A DNA stretch of 64,000 nucleotides. Origin: CAYZXL01 sp964482435. GTDB lineage: Bacteria; Auribacterota; JABMQX01. A model generated the notes under the pieces. The model was not told where the DNA came from and made no database searches. It saw only the letters and a list, made by a program, of their open reading frames with translations. How positions within the stretch are numbered: position 1 is the stretch's first letter; the number at the start of each line of letters is the position of its first letter. Below are positions 43,529 to 52,065 of the stretch, in pieces. Location: the NCBI GenBank assembly GCA_964482435.1, contig CAYZXL010000007.1:76379-140378 (forward strand), written 5' to 3'. Position numbers and translations under genes: made by a program.

Positions 43529-44812
43529 ATGGACGTTTTCGTAGTGGGATTGAATCATCGGTCGGCGCCTGTGGAGGTTCGGGAAAAGCTGGCGATTGCG
43601 AGGAGTTGCCTGTGCGAAGTTCTCTGCGCTCTGAAAGGGCAGACGGGACTGTGGGAGTGTGGGATTGTCTCGACCTGCAACAGGACTGAGGTTTATGGGG
43701 CGGCGGCTCAAGCGGATGGCGCTCTGCAATCCGTCAAGGATTTCCTGAGTCGGCAGAGCGGGCAGCCGCAGGCCTTCTTCGTGCCAAGTCTTTACTTTCA
43801 GAAGCAGCCGGAGAGCGTTCGGCACCTTTTCCGCGTGGCGAGCGGGCTGGACGCGATGATGGTGGGGGAGAAAGAGATTGTCGCCCAGGTCAAGGAGGCT
43901 TACGAGAAAGCGGTTGAGGCGGGGTCGGTGAGGGCAATTCTCAACGCTTTGTTCCAGAGGGCGCTGAAAGTCTCGAAGAGGGTGAGGACGGAGACGAGGA
44001 TAGATTCCGGCGCGGTCTCGGTGAGCTCCGCGGCTGTGGAGCTTGCGAAGAAGATTTTCGGAGACCTCTCCGACAAGACGGTGATGATTGTCGGGGCAGG
44101 TCAGACGAGCGAACAGACCTTGAAGCACCTGGTGGACGATGGCGCCGGGTCAATTGTGGCATCGAATCGTTCTTTTGACAAGGCGGTGGAGCTGGCGCGA
44201 ACCTACGGCGGGAGAGCCGTTCGGCTGGACGACTGTATCGAGGAACTGGTGAGGGTGGACATCGTCATCAGCTCGACGGCCGCTCCCCATGCGATCATTG
44301 TGAAAGAACAGGTCCGCGAGGCGATGCGGAGGCGGCGAAACAGGCCGCTGTTTCTCATTGACATTGCCGTGCCGCGGGATATTGACCCGGAAGTGAATCA
44401 AATTGACAATGTTTACCTGTACGACATTGACGACCTGAAGGAGATTGCCGAGGCGAACCTCCGCCGGAGAAGCGGCGAAATCGTCAAGGCGGAAAGAATC
44501 ATTGACGAGGAGACTTCCTTGTTCACGGGATGGTTGAATTCCCTTGAGGCGGCGCCTATTATCAGGAAGTTGCACGAGCATTTTGAGTCCGTAAGAGCAG
44601 AGGAAGTCGAAAAGGCTGTTTCGAAAATGCCGCATCTTTCAGGAGAAGTGCAGGAGAAAATCGAGGCTGTTACCCAAAAGATAATCAAACGGCTTCTGCA
44701 CGTCCCGACGGCGCGAATAAAGAAGGCCGCCAGGGAGAAGGAAGGAGTTGTGGGCCTCGGTTTCGTCACCAACCTGTTCGGCCTGGACGAGAATCAGAAA
44801 GAGGAAAAATGA
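43529..44812 (+). CDS. hemA: Glutamyl-tRNA reductase
   Basis: A 427-residue HemA, the first committed enzyme of tetrapyrrole synthesis by the C5 route: it reduces glutamyl-tRNA to glutamate-1-semialdehyde. The signature GLNHRSAPVEVREK (about residues 7-20), the catalytic Cys in IVSTCNRTEVY (about 49), and the NADPH-binding VMIVGAGQTSEQTLKHL (about 185) are present. So are SSTAAPHAI and the C-terminal dimerisation region. Its stop overlaps the purF ATG (ATGA). It belongs to the siroheme dehydrogenase-HemX-HemA group, here split by a restriction-modification pair. Confidence 0.96.
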   Translation: MDVFVVGLNHRSAPVEVREKLAIARSCLCEVLCALKGQTGLWECGIVSTCNRTEVYGAAAQADGALQSVKDFLSRQSGQPQAFFVPSLYFQKQPESVRHLFRVASGLDAMMVGEKEIVAQVKEAYEKAVEAGSVRAILNALFQRALKVSKRVRTETRIDSGAVSVSSAAVELAKKIFGDLSDKTVMIVGAGQTSEQTLKHLVDDGAGSIVASNRSFDKAVELARTYGGRAVRLDDCIEELVRVDIVISSTAAPHAIIVKEQVREAMRRRRNRPLFLIDIAVPRDIDPEVNQIDNVYLYDIDDLKEIAEANLRRRSGEIVKAERIIDEETSLFTGWLNSLEAAPIIRKLHEHFESVRAEEVEKAVSKMPHLSGEVQEKIEAVTQKIIKRLLHVPTARIKKAAREKEGVVGLGFVTNLFGLDENQKEEK

Positions 44813-46263
44813 GCTTGAACACAAGACCCCTCGGACCCCGCGAAGCGTGCGGGATTTTTGCGATATACGGTCATCCTGACGCGGTGAGGCTGACGTATCT
44901 CGGACTGTATGCCCTTCAGCACAGAGGGCAGGAGAGCACCGGGATTGTCTCCTCGGACAGGCAGGTGATGATGGTGCAGAAGGGAATGGGACTGGTGGGC
45001 GATGTGTTCAGTCCCGCGAACCTGGCCGCGCTGAAGGGGGACGTAGCCCTGGGACATGTGAGGTACTCGACGACAGGATCGAGCGTCCTGAAAAATGCTC
45101 AGCCGCTAATGGTTGATTATTCCAGAGGAACCATCGCCGTCGCTCACAACGGCAACCTGACCAATGCCGCGCACCTTCGCGAGCAACTGGAGGCGAGAGG
45201 CTCGATTTTCCAGACGACCAGCGACAGCGAGATCATCCTGCACATCCTCGCCGGGCTAAAGGTGCGCCAGGAAAAGGAGGCGGTTCTTCAAATGCTCCAG
45301 GAGATAAGGGGAGCGTACTGCCTCGCAATCATGAAGAAGGATGAAATCATTGCGATTCGCGACCCGAACGGCTTTCGCCCGCTTTCCCTGGGGGAAGTTG
45401 ACGGGGCGTACGTGGTTGCTTCGGAATCGTGCGCTCTGGACCTGATCAATGCCACATTCATTCGGGAAATTGAGCCGGGGGAAGTGCTCATCATCAATGC
45501 CGAGGGGTTAGAGTCGCTATTCCCCTTCGGGAAAAATCGCCCGCAATCCTCGTGCATTTTCGAGTACATCTACTTTGCGCGCCCGGACAGCTTCATCTTC
45601 GGGGCGAACGTTCACGAGGTTCGCAAGAGGTTCGGGGTGCAAATGGCGCGAGAGCATCCTGTGGACGCAGACCTTGTCATTGCGATTCCTGATTGCGGGG
45701 TCTCGGCGGCGATCGGGTACGCTCAGGAGTCAGGTCTTCCCTTCGATATGGGCGTGACGAGGAATCACTACATCGGAAGGACCTTCCTGCAGCCGAGGCA
45801 GGCGATCCGGGACTTCGGCGTGAAGGTGAAACTGAATCCTGTGCGGGAGGTCATTCGGGGCAAAAGGCTGGTCGTCGCGGAAGATTCTGTCGTCAGGGGG
45901 ACAACTACCGTTATGCGAATGGCGAGCCTTCGGGAAGCCGGAGCAAAAGAGATTCACCTGCGAATAAGTTGTCCGCCGCACCGGTTTCCCTGTTTCTACG
46001 GAATAGATTTTGCCACCAAGAAGGAATTGATTGCGTCGAGCAAATCTGTCGGAGAGATCGCTCGATACCTGAACATAGACAGCCTCGGCTATCTCAGCCG
46101 AGAGGGAATGCTGTCGTGCCTGGGGGAGATGAAGAATAATTTCTGCACGGCGTGCTTCGACGGCAACTATCCCGTCCCGGTCGAGGAGAAGGTTGACAAA
46201 TACATCACCGAGACGGATAGGCTACAGGAATACATGCGCTTCCCAGAATCGGTCACGACGTGA
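44809..46263 (+). CDS. purF: Amidophosphoribosyltransferase (Fe-S type)
   Basis: A 484-residue PurF, which commits PRPP to purine synthesis. A 13-residue propeptide precedes the N-terminal nucleophile Cys (EACGIFAIYGH). The glutaminase fold includes HRGQESTG and GHVRYSTTGSS. The PRPP loop is VVAEDSVVRGTT. Cysteines in ISCPPHRFPCFYGID and FCTACFDGNYP are the [4Fe-4S] ligands of the oxygen-sensitive, Bacillus-type enzyme, which suits an anaerobe. It overlaps hemA by four bases. Confidence 0.96.
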   Translation: MSLNTRPLGPREACGIFAIYGHPDAVRLTYLGLYALQHRGQESTGIVSSDRQVMMVQKGMGLVGDVFSPANLAALKGDVALGHVRYSTTGSSVLKNAQPLMVDYSRGTIAVAHNGNLTNAAHLREQLEARGSIFQTTSDSEIILHILAGLKVRQEKEAVLQMLQEIRGAYCLAIMKKDEIIAIRDPNGFRPLSLGEVDGAYVVASESCALDLINATFIREIEPGEVLIINAEGLESLFPFGKNRPQSSCIFEYIYFARPDSFIFGANVHEVRKRFGVQMAREHPVDADLVIAIPDCGVSAAIGYAQESGLPFDMGVTRNHYIGRTFLQPRQAIRDFGVKVKLNPVREVIRGKRLVVAEDSVVRGTTTVMRMASLREAGAKEIHLRISCPPHRFPCFYGIDFATKKELIASSKSVGEIARYLNIDSLGYLSREGMLSCLGEMKNNFCTACFDGNYPVPVEEKVDKYITETDRLQEYMRFPESVTT

Positions 46264-46410
46264 CATCCATTGCCGCCGAGTTCGACCCATCGCCCCTTCT
46301 CCCCGGTAAGGAATCGGTTCGGCCGAACGCGAACCTTGCCCCCGCAGAGGGCGTTGGTCAGGATCACCGGCAGCGAAATCCGAGTTCTCGCCCGGACCGG
46401 ATGCAGGCAA

Positions 46411-47682
46411 GTGTATTACGAAATCCTTTTAATTCCAGTCCTCCTGATTTTTTCGGCCTTGTTTTCCGGGTCGGAAACCGCTCTTTTCTCCCTCAGCCCC
46501 GTCAAAGTGAAGACACTTCAGGCTGAGAAGAAAAGACGGGGACGTCTCATAGCACACCTTCTATCTAATCCGCGCCGGCTCCTCATCACCATCCTGATAG
46601 GCAACATGTTCGTCAACACCTTCGCATCGAGTCTTTCGGCTTCGCTCTTTCGCTCTCTTTCGGCGCGCTGGGACGCCCCCGTTGAAACGAGCGACTTCAT
46701 CTCCGTCCTGGTCATGACCACCTTGATCCTTATTTTCGGAGAAATAAGCCCCAAGATTTATGCAATCCACCATTCGAAGAGGCTCGCCAAGAGGGTGGCG
46801 CCCTTTCTAAGGACCTTCTCTGCAATCGTCCGGCCGGTCAGGGCGGTTCTGGAGCGGTTAGCCGATGGCATTTGTCGCCTGTTCACGATAGCTGTTAAGC
46901 CGGAGGAGCCGGAGGCTTCGGAAGAGGAGCTGAGAACGGCAGTCCGCATAGGCGTTGCGGAAGGCTTTCTTGACCCTCACGAGGAGGCGATGATCCAGGG
47001 CCTGTTTGAGATTGAGACCAGCCAGGTCAGGGAAATGATGAAATCTCGCACGGAGATTTTTTCTCTCGACCTATCCACGCCGACCGAGGACATTCGGAAG
47101 GCTTTCCGTGAGAAGAAATATACCCGCGTGCCCGTTCACACGGGGGACATAGATAACGTCTTAGGGCTTTTGTACGCCAAGGACCTTCTTTTCGCCTCGA
47201 GAGCCGACCTGGAAAAGTCGGGAATAAGACCTCTGCTGAGGCCGGTCTTCTTTGTTCCTGAGACGGCTTCAGTAGAGCGGCTTCTGAAGGAGTTCCGTGC
47301 GAGGGCGACTCATTTTGCGCTTGTGGTGGACGAATATGGCAGCGTGTCAGGATTGATAACCATGGAGGATGTGCTCCAATCACTGATCGGGCGCTTCGGT
47401 ACAACCAGGCCCGACTCGTCCGGCCGGGTTCTCAGCGAGGGAGATACTGCGGTCATCAGCGCCAGGATGCCTCTTGGCGATTTCAACGAGAGGTTTTCGT
47501 GCTCCATCTCGGACGACTTGAGCGTCACGGTCGGTGGGTTTCTCACGCGCCGCATGGGAAAGATACCTCGCCAGGGGGAGATTTATGAGACCGACGAGAT
47601 TCGTTTTGAGGTTAAGAGCGCCACAAAGAACAGGATCGAAGACGTCCTCGTGAAGCGAAGGAAGCGCTCCAGAGAACAATAG
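46411..47682 (+). CDS. CNNM/CorC-type transporter (DUF21, CBS pair, CorC_HlyC)
   Basis: A 423-residue protein if started at the GTG at 46411. A longer frame from 46270 has an Arg/Pro-rich N-terminus that does not fit the family. The body begins YYEILLIPVLLIFSALFSGSETALFSLS, the DUF21 membrane domain with its conserved FSGSETA signature, and has three or more helices. It is followed by a CBS pair (about 185-310) and a C-terminal CorC_HlyC domain. Related proteins move or regulate Mg2+/Co2+ or act in ion tolerance. It is tandem with a paralogue 20 bases downstream. Confidence 0.85.
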   Translation: MYYEILLIPVLLIFSALFSGSETALFSLSPVKVKTLQAEKKRRGRLIAHLLSNPRRLLITILIGNMFVNTFASSLSASLFRSLSARWDAPVETSDFISVLVMTTLILIFGEISPKIYAIHHSKRLAKRVAPFLRTFSAIVRPVRAVLERLADGICRLFTIAVKPEEPEASEEELRTAVRIGVAEGFLDPHEEAMIQGLFEIETSQVREMMKSRTEIFSLDLSTPTEDIRKAFREKKYTRVPVHTGDIDNVLGLLYAKDLLFASRADLEKSGIRPLLRPVFFVPETASVERLLKEFRARATHFALVVDEYGSVSGLITMEDVLQSLIGRFGTTRPDSSGRVLSEGDTAVISARMPLGDFNERFSCSISDDLSVTVGGFLTRRMGKIPRQGEIYETDEIRFEVKSATKNRIEDVLVKRRKRSREQ

Positions 47683-47702
47683 GGAAACTGCTCCGCACAA
47701 AG

Positions 47703-48971
47703 ATGGACTGGCTGACAGGAATCATATTGATTGTTCTGTGCTTGCTGTCTCAGGCTTTTTTTGCCGGGTCAGAGATGGGGCTTATCTCCTCCAACCGTGT
47801 CAGGCTTCGGCACCTCGTCGAGAAAGGTGACCGGAAAGCCGTTCTGATCCAGCGGCTTCTGGATAATCCTCAGAGGCTATTCGGGACGACTCTTGTGGGA
47901 GTGAACGTTTCGGTCATCATTGGTGCTACACTCGCCAGCCATCTCGTCCACCGGTATGTAACGGATAGCCAGACCTGGTGTCCCATCATTGCCACTGCGG
48001 TCATGGTTCCTCTCACGGTAATGTTCGGAGAGATTGTCCCGATGTCCCTTTTCCGGTCGCACAGCACGTCGCTTGTTCGGCTGGCCATCGTTCCGCTGCG
48101 ACGGGCCTATTGGGTTCTTTTGCCTGCGGTTTATGCGGCGACGTTCGTTTCCAGACGGGTAGCCGGGCTTTTTGGCGAGCAATTGAGAAGGACGAGTCCT
48201 TTCAGCTCTCGCGACGAGCTTCGCCTTCTCTTGGAAGGGAGGAGGAACGGCGAGTTGTTGCAGAAGGACGCCCTGAACATGCTTCACCGAATCTTCGACC
48301 TCCACAAGGTCCACGCCGAAGGAGTTATGGTTCCCTTGATAGAAGTGACTGCTGCGCCCGTCGAGGCTACACTGGAAAACGTTGTGAGGCTCATGAGGAA
48401 AACGGGCTTCTCGACAATCCCTGTATATCGAGAGAGGGTGGACAACATCGTCGGGACAGTCCACGCCACCGACCTGATGGGCGTCGAGGATTGGACTCAG
48501 CCGGTGGAGGCCTTCGTCAAGAAACCGTACATCGTCCCCGAAACAAAGCCCGTGGACGACATTCTCCTCGATTTCCAGCGGAGTGGCCAGCGATTCGCGG
48601 TCGTGGTTGACGAATACGGCGGCGTGTCCGGTATCCTGACAATGGAAGACATACTCGAAGAAATTGTGGGGGAGATTGCCGACGAATACGAGGAGGGACT
48701 CCCTCAGAGAATCAGCACGAAAAAAGGGAAGTTGGCGGTCGAGGGGACAATGAGCGTCAGGGAATTTAACGAGGAATTTTCTACCGACATCCCCTCTGAC
48801 AGGGCGGAAACCCTTGGCGGATTGCTGACCGTCCTCACCGGTAGAGTGCCTCAGCCGGGAGAAAAGGTTCAGTGCTGCGGGATGGAGTTTGAAGTCCTGG
48901 AGGCCTCCGACAGGAAGGTTTCAAAGCTCGCATTTAAACCGTTGACAAAACAAAGGCCTGATAGTACATAG
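47703..48971 (+). CDS. CNNM/CorC-type transporter, second paralogue
   Basis: A 422-residue DUF21-CBS-CorC_HlyC protein: MDWLTGIILIVLCLLSQAFFAGSEMGLISSN is the membrane signature, with a CBS pair (about 205-330, including VVVDEYGGVSGILTMEDILEEIVG) and CorC_HlyC at the end. It is the second of two adjacent paralogues, probably cotranscribed and perhaps forming a heteromeric ion transporter. ATG start, with no strong ribosome-binding site, so coupling to the upstream gene is likely. Confidence 0.88.
   Translation: MDWLTGIILIVLCLLSQAFFAGSEMGLISSNRVRLRHLVEKGDRKAVLIQRLLDNPQRLFGTTLVGVNVSVIIGATLASHLVHRYVTDSQTWCPIIATAVMVPLTVMFGEIVPMSLFRSHSTSLVRLAIVPLRRAYWVLLPAVYAATFVSRRVAGLFGEQLRRTSPFSSRDELRLLLEGRRNGELLQKDALNMLHRIFDLHKVHAEGVMVPLIEVTAAPVEATLENVVRLMRKTGFSTIPVYRERVDNIVGTVHATDLMGVEDWTQPVEAFVKKPYIVPETKPVDDILLDFQRSGQRFAVVVDEYGGVSGILTMEDILEEIVGEIADEYEEGLPQRISTKKGKLAVEGTMSVREFNEEFSTDIPSDRAETLGGLLTVLTGRVPQPGEKVQCCGMEFEVLEASDRKVSKLAFKPLTKQRPDST
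48942..48970 (+). promoter_or_regulatory. Weak promoter candidate before the Pal-like gene
   Basis: TTGACA is followed after 17 bases by TACATA. It overlaps the last codons of the CNNM gene and lies about 140 bases before the Pal-like ATG. The -10 is poor. Confidence 0.25.
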
Positions 48972-49108
48972 AAAAGCGTTGTACCCGACTGGGTCAAGGT
49001 TGCATGGAAGAAGATTGTTCTGCCCGATAGCGGCTTCAGGAGGGGGTGAACCTGAAAAGAGAAACGTTGCAGACTTCAACAAGAAATTGAGAAAGGGGAG
49101 TGATGGCG

Positions 49109-49843
49109 ATGTCCAGAAAGATGCCGCTCGGGCTGTTGCTCGTCTTGAGTTGTGGGATTTGCGGATGTCTTGCCCCGACCACCAGACCGCCGGGTGTCCC
49201 CCCGGACCAGCTCGCATGGTGGCCCACGAGAGCAATTCCTCAGCCGCAAAAGGACCCCGTCCGAGAGGGGTACTGGTTTTGGCCGACCACACCCGGAGAG
49301 GAGAAAAACCCGCTGTGGGGGAACCGGGGGTACGTCTATGTCCTGCGGTACGCGGGGGAAGGAGGCATAAAGGAACAGCTCCCCGGTCCTTTGGTGCCCG
49401 GTCGGGAACAGGTCATGGAGGAAAAACTCCCTGCGCCCTTGAAGTCCGTCGCCGAGTTGAAGTTGGAGGACTGGGTCCACTTCGAGTTCGACAAATATGA
49501 GCTCACGCCTCTCGGAAAAGAGGTCCTCGACCAGGTCGCTCAAAAGCTGAAAGAATATCCGGAAGTGAAAGTCGTTCTGGAAGGGCATGCATGCTCGTGC
49601 GGACCTGAGCGGTACAACTACAACTTAGGATTGAGGAGGGCACAGACCGTTCAGGATTATCTCGTTCAGCAGGGCATCTCGGCACCTCGGCTGAGTGTGG
49701 TCAGCTACGGTGAGCTTCGCCCCGCTGTCGTCGAGCGGACAAGGGCCGACCACGCCAAGAACCGGAGAGTCGAGTTCAACGTCAGGCCGCCGGAAGAAAC
49801 CAGGCCGCCCGCTCCCGCGGAAAAGGCCGCATCATCCCGGTGA
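49109..49843 (+). CDS. Pal/OmpA-family outer-membrane lipoprotein
   Basis: A 244-residue lipoprotein. ATG at 49109 follows GGGGAG; in-frame GTG/ATG codons lie 3-9 bases earlier. The signal (MSRKMPLGLLLVLSCGIC) ends G-C, giving a lipidated Cys. A proline-rich N-terminal region of ~110 residues leads to an OmpA peptidoglycan-binding domain (about 130-230): DWVHFEFDKYELTPLGKEVL, then GHACSCGPERYNYNLGLRRA and KNRRVEFNVR. The usual GHTD is GHAC here. It should anchor the outer membrane to peptidoglycan. No tolB/tolQ genes are in the window. Confidence 0.88.
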   Translation: MSRKMPLGLLLVLSCGICGCLAPTTRPPGVPPDQLAWWPTRAIPQPQKDPVREGYWFWPTTPGEEKNPLWGNRGYVYVLRYAGEGGIKEQLPGPLVPGREQVMEEKLPAPLKSVAELKLEDWVHFEFDKYELTPLGKEVLDQVAQKLKEYPEVKVVLEGHACSCGPERYNYNLGLRRAQTVQDYLVQQGISAPRLSVVSYGELRPAVVERTRADHAKNRRVEFNVRPPEETRPPAPAEKAASSR

Positions 49844-49917
49844 TGCCCCGATTCCATCGGGAGAGCAGTTCCTTTTGGACTGATTCACCGGCAGGCATGG
49901 TCAGAAAGGGGGCGATT

Positions 49918-50157
49918 ATGCAACTGGCAAAGGTCAGGTTGACCATTTGGCTGATAGTCGCAGTAGCCATCGTCACGTTCGTGCTGACAAGCACGAGGAA
50001 AGGGACGAGCATCGAGTTCAGCGCGTTCGGGGGTCTGAAGCCCATGTCCGTCAGGGCCGTTGTCCTCCTGTCCGTGGCGATGGGTTTCATCCTGGGCTAT
50101 CTATTCAGAATAACGCGCCACGTGGGCAAGAAGGCCGCCAAGCCGCCGGAGAAATAG
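49918..50157 (+). CDS. Small two-helix membrane protein, LapA/DUF1049-like
   Basis: A 79-residue protein starting at an ATG preceded by GAAAGGGGG. Two transmembrane helices (about residues 9-27 and 45-64) flank a polar loop, followed by a basic C-terminus. The pattern of an N-terminal helix, short loop, then YLFR after the second helix resembles LapA-domain proteins of lipopolysaccharide regulation, but the match is by shape only. It is 74 bases after the Pal-like gene and may be in the same operon. Confidence 0.6.
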   Translation: MQLAKVRLTIWLIVAVAIVTFVLTSTRKGTSIEFSAFGGLKPMSVRAVVLLSVAMGFILGYLFRITRHVGKKAAKPPEK

Positions 50158-50342
50158 CGGTCATCCTCTCAAAGGGAAAGGCGCTGGCAGCCTATCGCGT
50201 GATTCTCTCCCTTCGTCCCAGCGCTTCGATCGCCTGGCCCCTGCCGCCGCGCAACGCGTACCGATTGCCCAGAGATAGCCAGCTCGGGTCATCGCCAACA
50301 AGCTCCGTACGTCAATTCAGAAATACAGCGACGCATCGCGGC

Positions 50343-50546
50343 CAAAGGCGAGGATGTTCTTGACAAGATTTACAGGATGGACACGATTTGAAAGGGAAGC
50401 CGGAAGCCGCCCCGCCCATACGGCGCCCCGCCATGACCGAAACTGATAGAGCCGAAAAGCCGCCAAACCGGATTCGCAGAATCCTGTTTATCTTGTTCAT
50501 CCTGTCGGCCAAAATACGTAGTCGAATCCGCGAATCGGAGCACTGA
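50343..50546 (-). repeat. Dispersed repeat, copy B
   Basis: Read on the minus strand this stretch matches 35959-36169 through shared blocks in the same order (for example TCAGTGCTCCGATT, GACAGGATGAACA, AACATCCTCGCCTTTG). It ends about 20 bases before the RseC-like start codon, so it forms that gene's upstream region. In this copy the central hairpin has one mismatch. Confidence 0.75.
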
Positions 50547-50567
50547 GGAACCTGTGAGGAGAACGAC

Positions 50568-50990
50568 GTGACCGAAAAGGGAAGAGTCATATCCATTCAT
50601 GAGGACCGTGCCCTGATTGAGCTTTTGCCGAGCAATCAGTGCGCTCACTGCGGGCTTTGTTCGCCGGGGAGCGCCGCACGGAAGATGTCCCTCGAGCTGG
50701 ATGCCGTCGAGGGACTGCATCCCGGTCAGGAGGTGACGATTCAGATTGATTCCAGGGAGGTTCTCAAGGGCGGGTGGACACTCTTTATCCTCCCTCTCAT
50801 CTTTTTCATCGTTGGAGCGGCGGCTGCTCCTGACCTCGCACGGCTGCTCGGCGTAACAATCCCTTCGGAACTGGCTTCCATTGCCCTGGGAGGTTTTCTG
50901 CTCGGCTTGACATTCCTCGGAATCTATCTTCGCGCGCGAAACCCAAAGTACCAGAAAAAGCTGACTCCGAAGATTGTGGATTTCCGATGA
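50568..50990 (+). CDS. RseC/MucC-like membrane protein
   Basis: A 140-residue protein with a GTG start preceded by GAGGAG. It has the RseC layout: a cysteine motif NQCAHCGLCSPGSA (about 24-37), a hydrophilic N-terminal domain, two transmembrane helices (about 72-92 and 105-123) and a short C-terminal tail. RseC-like proteins modulate sigma-E or reduce SoxR, and in anaerobes often accompany Rnf complexes. No rnf or rpoE neighbours are present, so its target here is unknown. Confidence 0.8.
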   Translation: MTEKGRVISIHEDRALIELLPSNQCAHCGLCSPGSAARKMSLELDAVEGLHPGQEVTIQIDSREVLKGGWTLFILPLIFFIVGAAAAPDLARLLGVTIPSELASIALGGFLLGLTFLGIYLRARNPKYQKKLTPKIVDFR

Positions 50991-51027
50991 ACGAGGCGGA
51001 AGAGGAGCAGCGCGTCGTCCGGCGCGC

Positions 51028-51699
51028 TCACCCTTCTTCACTGGGGAAATTCAACATCCCCTGGACGGGTTCTGTAAAGCGCTTGACTGTCTTCCACCTC
51101 CGCCGGACGCAATCGGGGAAGCAGCCATCCTTTTCGTAGCAATCGCGGAGAAACTTCGTCGTTTTTTCGTCGGAAGGATAACCTGACCCGAAGTCTCCGA
51201 ACTGCCCCTTTAGCTGCTCGATAATTGCATCTCTTCGGACTTTGGCGACGATGGAGGCTGCTCCGACGACCACGTACTTCTCGTCGGCGCGGTTTTCGGC
51301 AATCATTTTCGGACAACTCCCGCGTAGGCACCACTTGATATAGTCGCAGAACTTTCTGATGCCCTTCTGGGTGCCGACGGGTGCGTCCAGATAGATACTG
51401 GCGGGGTTTGCCCTCGAGATGATTCTCGCCATCCGCCAAATTTCGAGGAGGTTGAGGTTTCGCTCCTCGATTTCCGACGGTGAGATTTCCTCGATGAAGA
51501 CTCCCTTTGCCACCTCCATGATTCTCCGGGAGAGCTGTTCTCTTCGGGCTGGACTCAGGGCTTTGGAATCCTTGACGCCGTCGGCTAATAGAACGGGAAG
51601 CTGCGGTCCATCGAGCATAACACCGCAAATCACCATCGGGCCGATCGCGCAGCCCCGGCCTGCTTCATCAATGCCGAGAATCCTTTGTGCTCTTGTCAT
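51028..51699 (-). CDS. rnhB: Ribonuclease HII, archaeal-type sequence
   Basis: A 223-residue RNase HII. The ATG at 51699 is preceded by GGGAGG; an upstream in-frame extension is not family-like. It cleaves RNA in RNA-DNA hybrids and removes ribonucleotides. Motifs are GIDEAGRGCAIGPM (catalytic Asp/Glu), YLDAPVG (Asp) and ADEKYVVVGAASIVAKV. The segment GDFGSGYPSDEKTTKFL and the later VRRRWKTV are typical of archaeal and eukaryotic RNase HII; bacterial enzymes instead carry a 'H.GY.TK.H' form. Origin by transfer is possible. The gene is divergent from the amidase. Confidence 0.9.
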   Translation of the reverse strand: MTRAQRILGIDEAGRGCAIGPMVICGVMLDGPQLPVLLADGVKDSKALSPARREQLSRRIMEVAKGVFIEEISPSEIEERNLNLLEIWRMARIISRANPASIYLDAPVGTQKGIRKFCDYIKWCLRGSCPKMIAENRADEKYVVVGAASIVAKVRRDAIIEQLKGQFGDFGSGYPSDEKTTKFLRDCYEKDGCFPDCVRRRWKTVKRFTEPVQGMLNFPSEEG

Positions 51700-52065
51700 C
51701 AATCGCCTCCCGGAAGAGAGCAATTTCCCGTGCCTGGAGCCCTCACAAAAACTCCATGCTCTTTGGGTTGCCGACGCCAAAGCCTGCCAGCGCGCCTCCA
51801 GCATCCTCGCAACTTCGCAGGAATTTCCTCGAACGGCGAGGGAGGGCGCCTTTGGGACGGAATCAGGCCGGCAGCCTCCCCGGGACACGTGCTCACACTG
51901 TCGGTTCTTCGACCGCTCCTGTTGTCAATAAATCATACCACACGAGGGCACAGGACGAAAACAACCTTGAGGCAAGCACCATCCATTGCGTATAATTTTT
52001 GTTGTCCCCATTGGGTTCCCGCGGTCCGGTTCCGTCAAAAACAGGTATCCCGTACGACTAAACTC
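51700..52065. other. Divergent region between rnhB and the amidase
   Basis: 366 bases. It contains a rightward sigma-70 promoter for the amidase (listed). The open frames that extend rnhB and the amidase upstream into it are not supported by conservation-like sequence. No other feature is seen. Confidence 0.45.
51967..51996 (+). promoter_or_regulatory. Sigma-70 promoter of the amidase gene
   Basis: TTGAGG and a perfect TATAAT are 18 bases apart, with the start codon 69 bases downstream of the -10. Confidence 0.6.

Noticed and set aside
46270..46410. N-terminal extension of the first CNNM protein
   Set aside because: It is Arg/Pro-rich and precedes a family-like membrane start at a GTG; the paralogue has no such extension.
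51700..51888. N-terminal extension of RNase HII
   Set aside because: The extension is not family-like, while the internal ATG has a good ribosome-binding site and gives the normal length.
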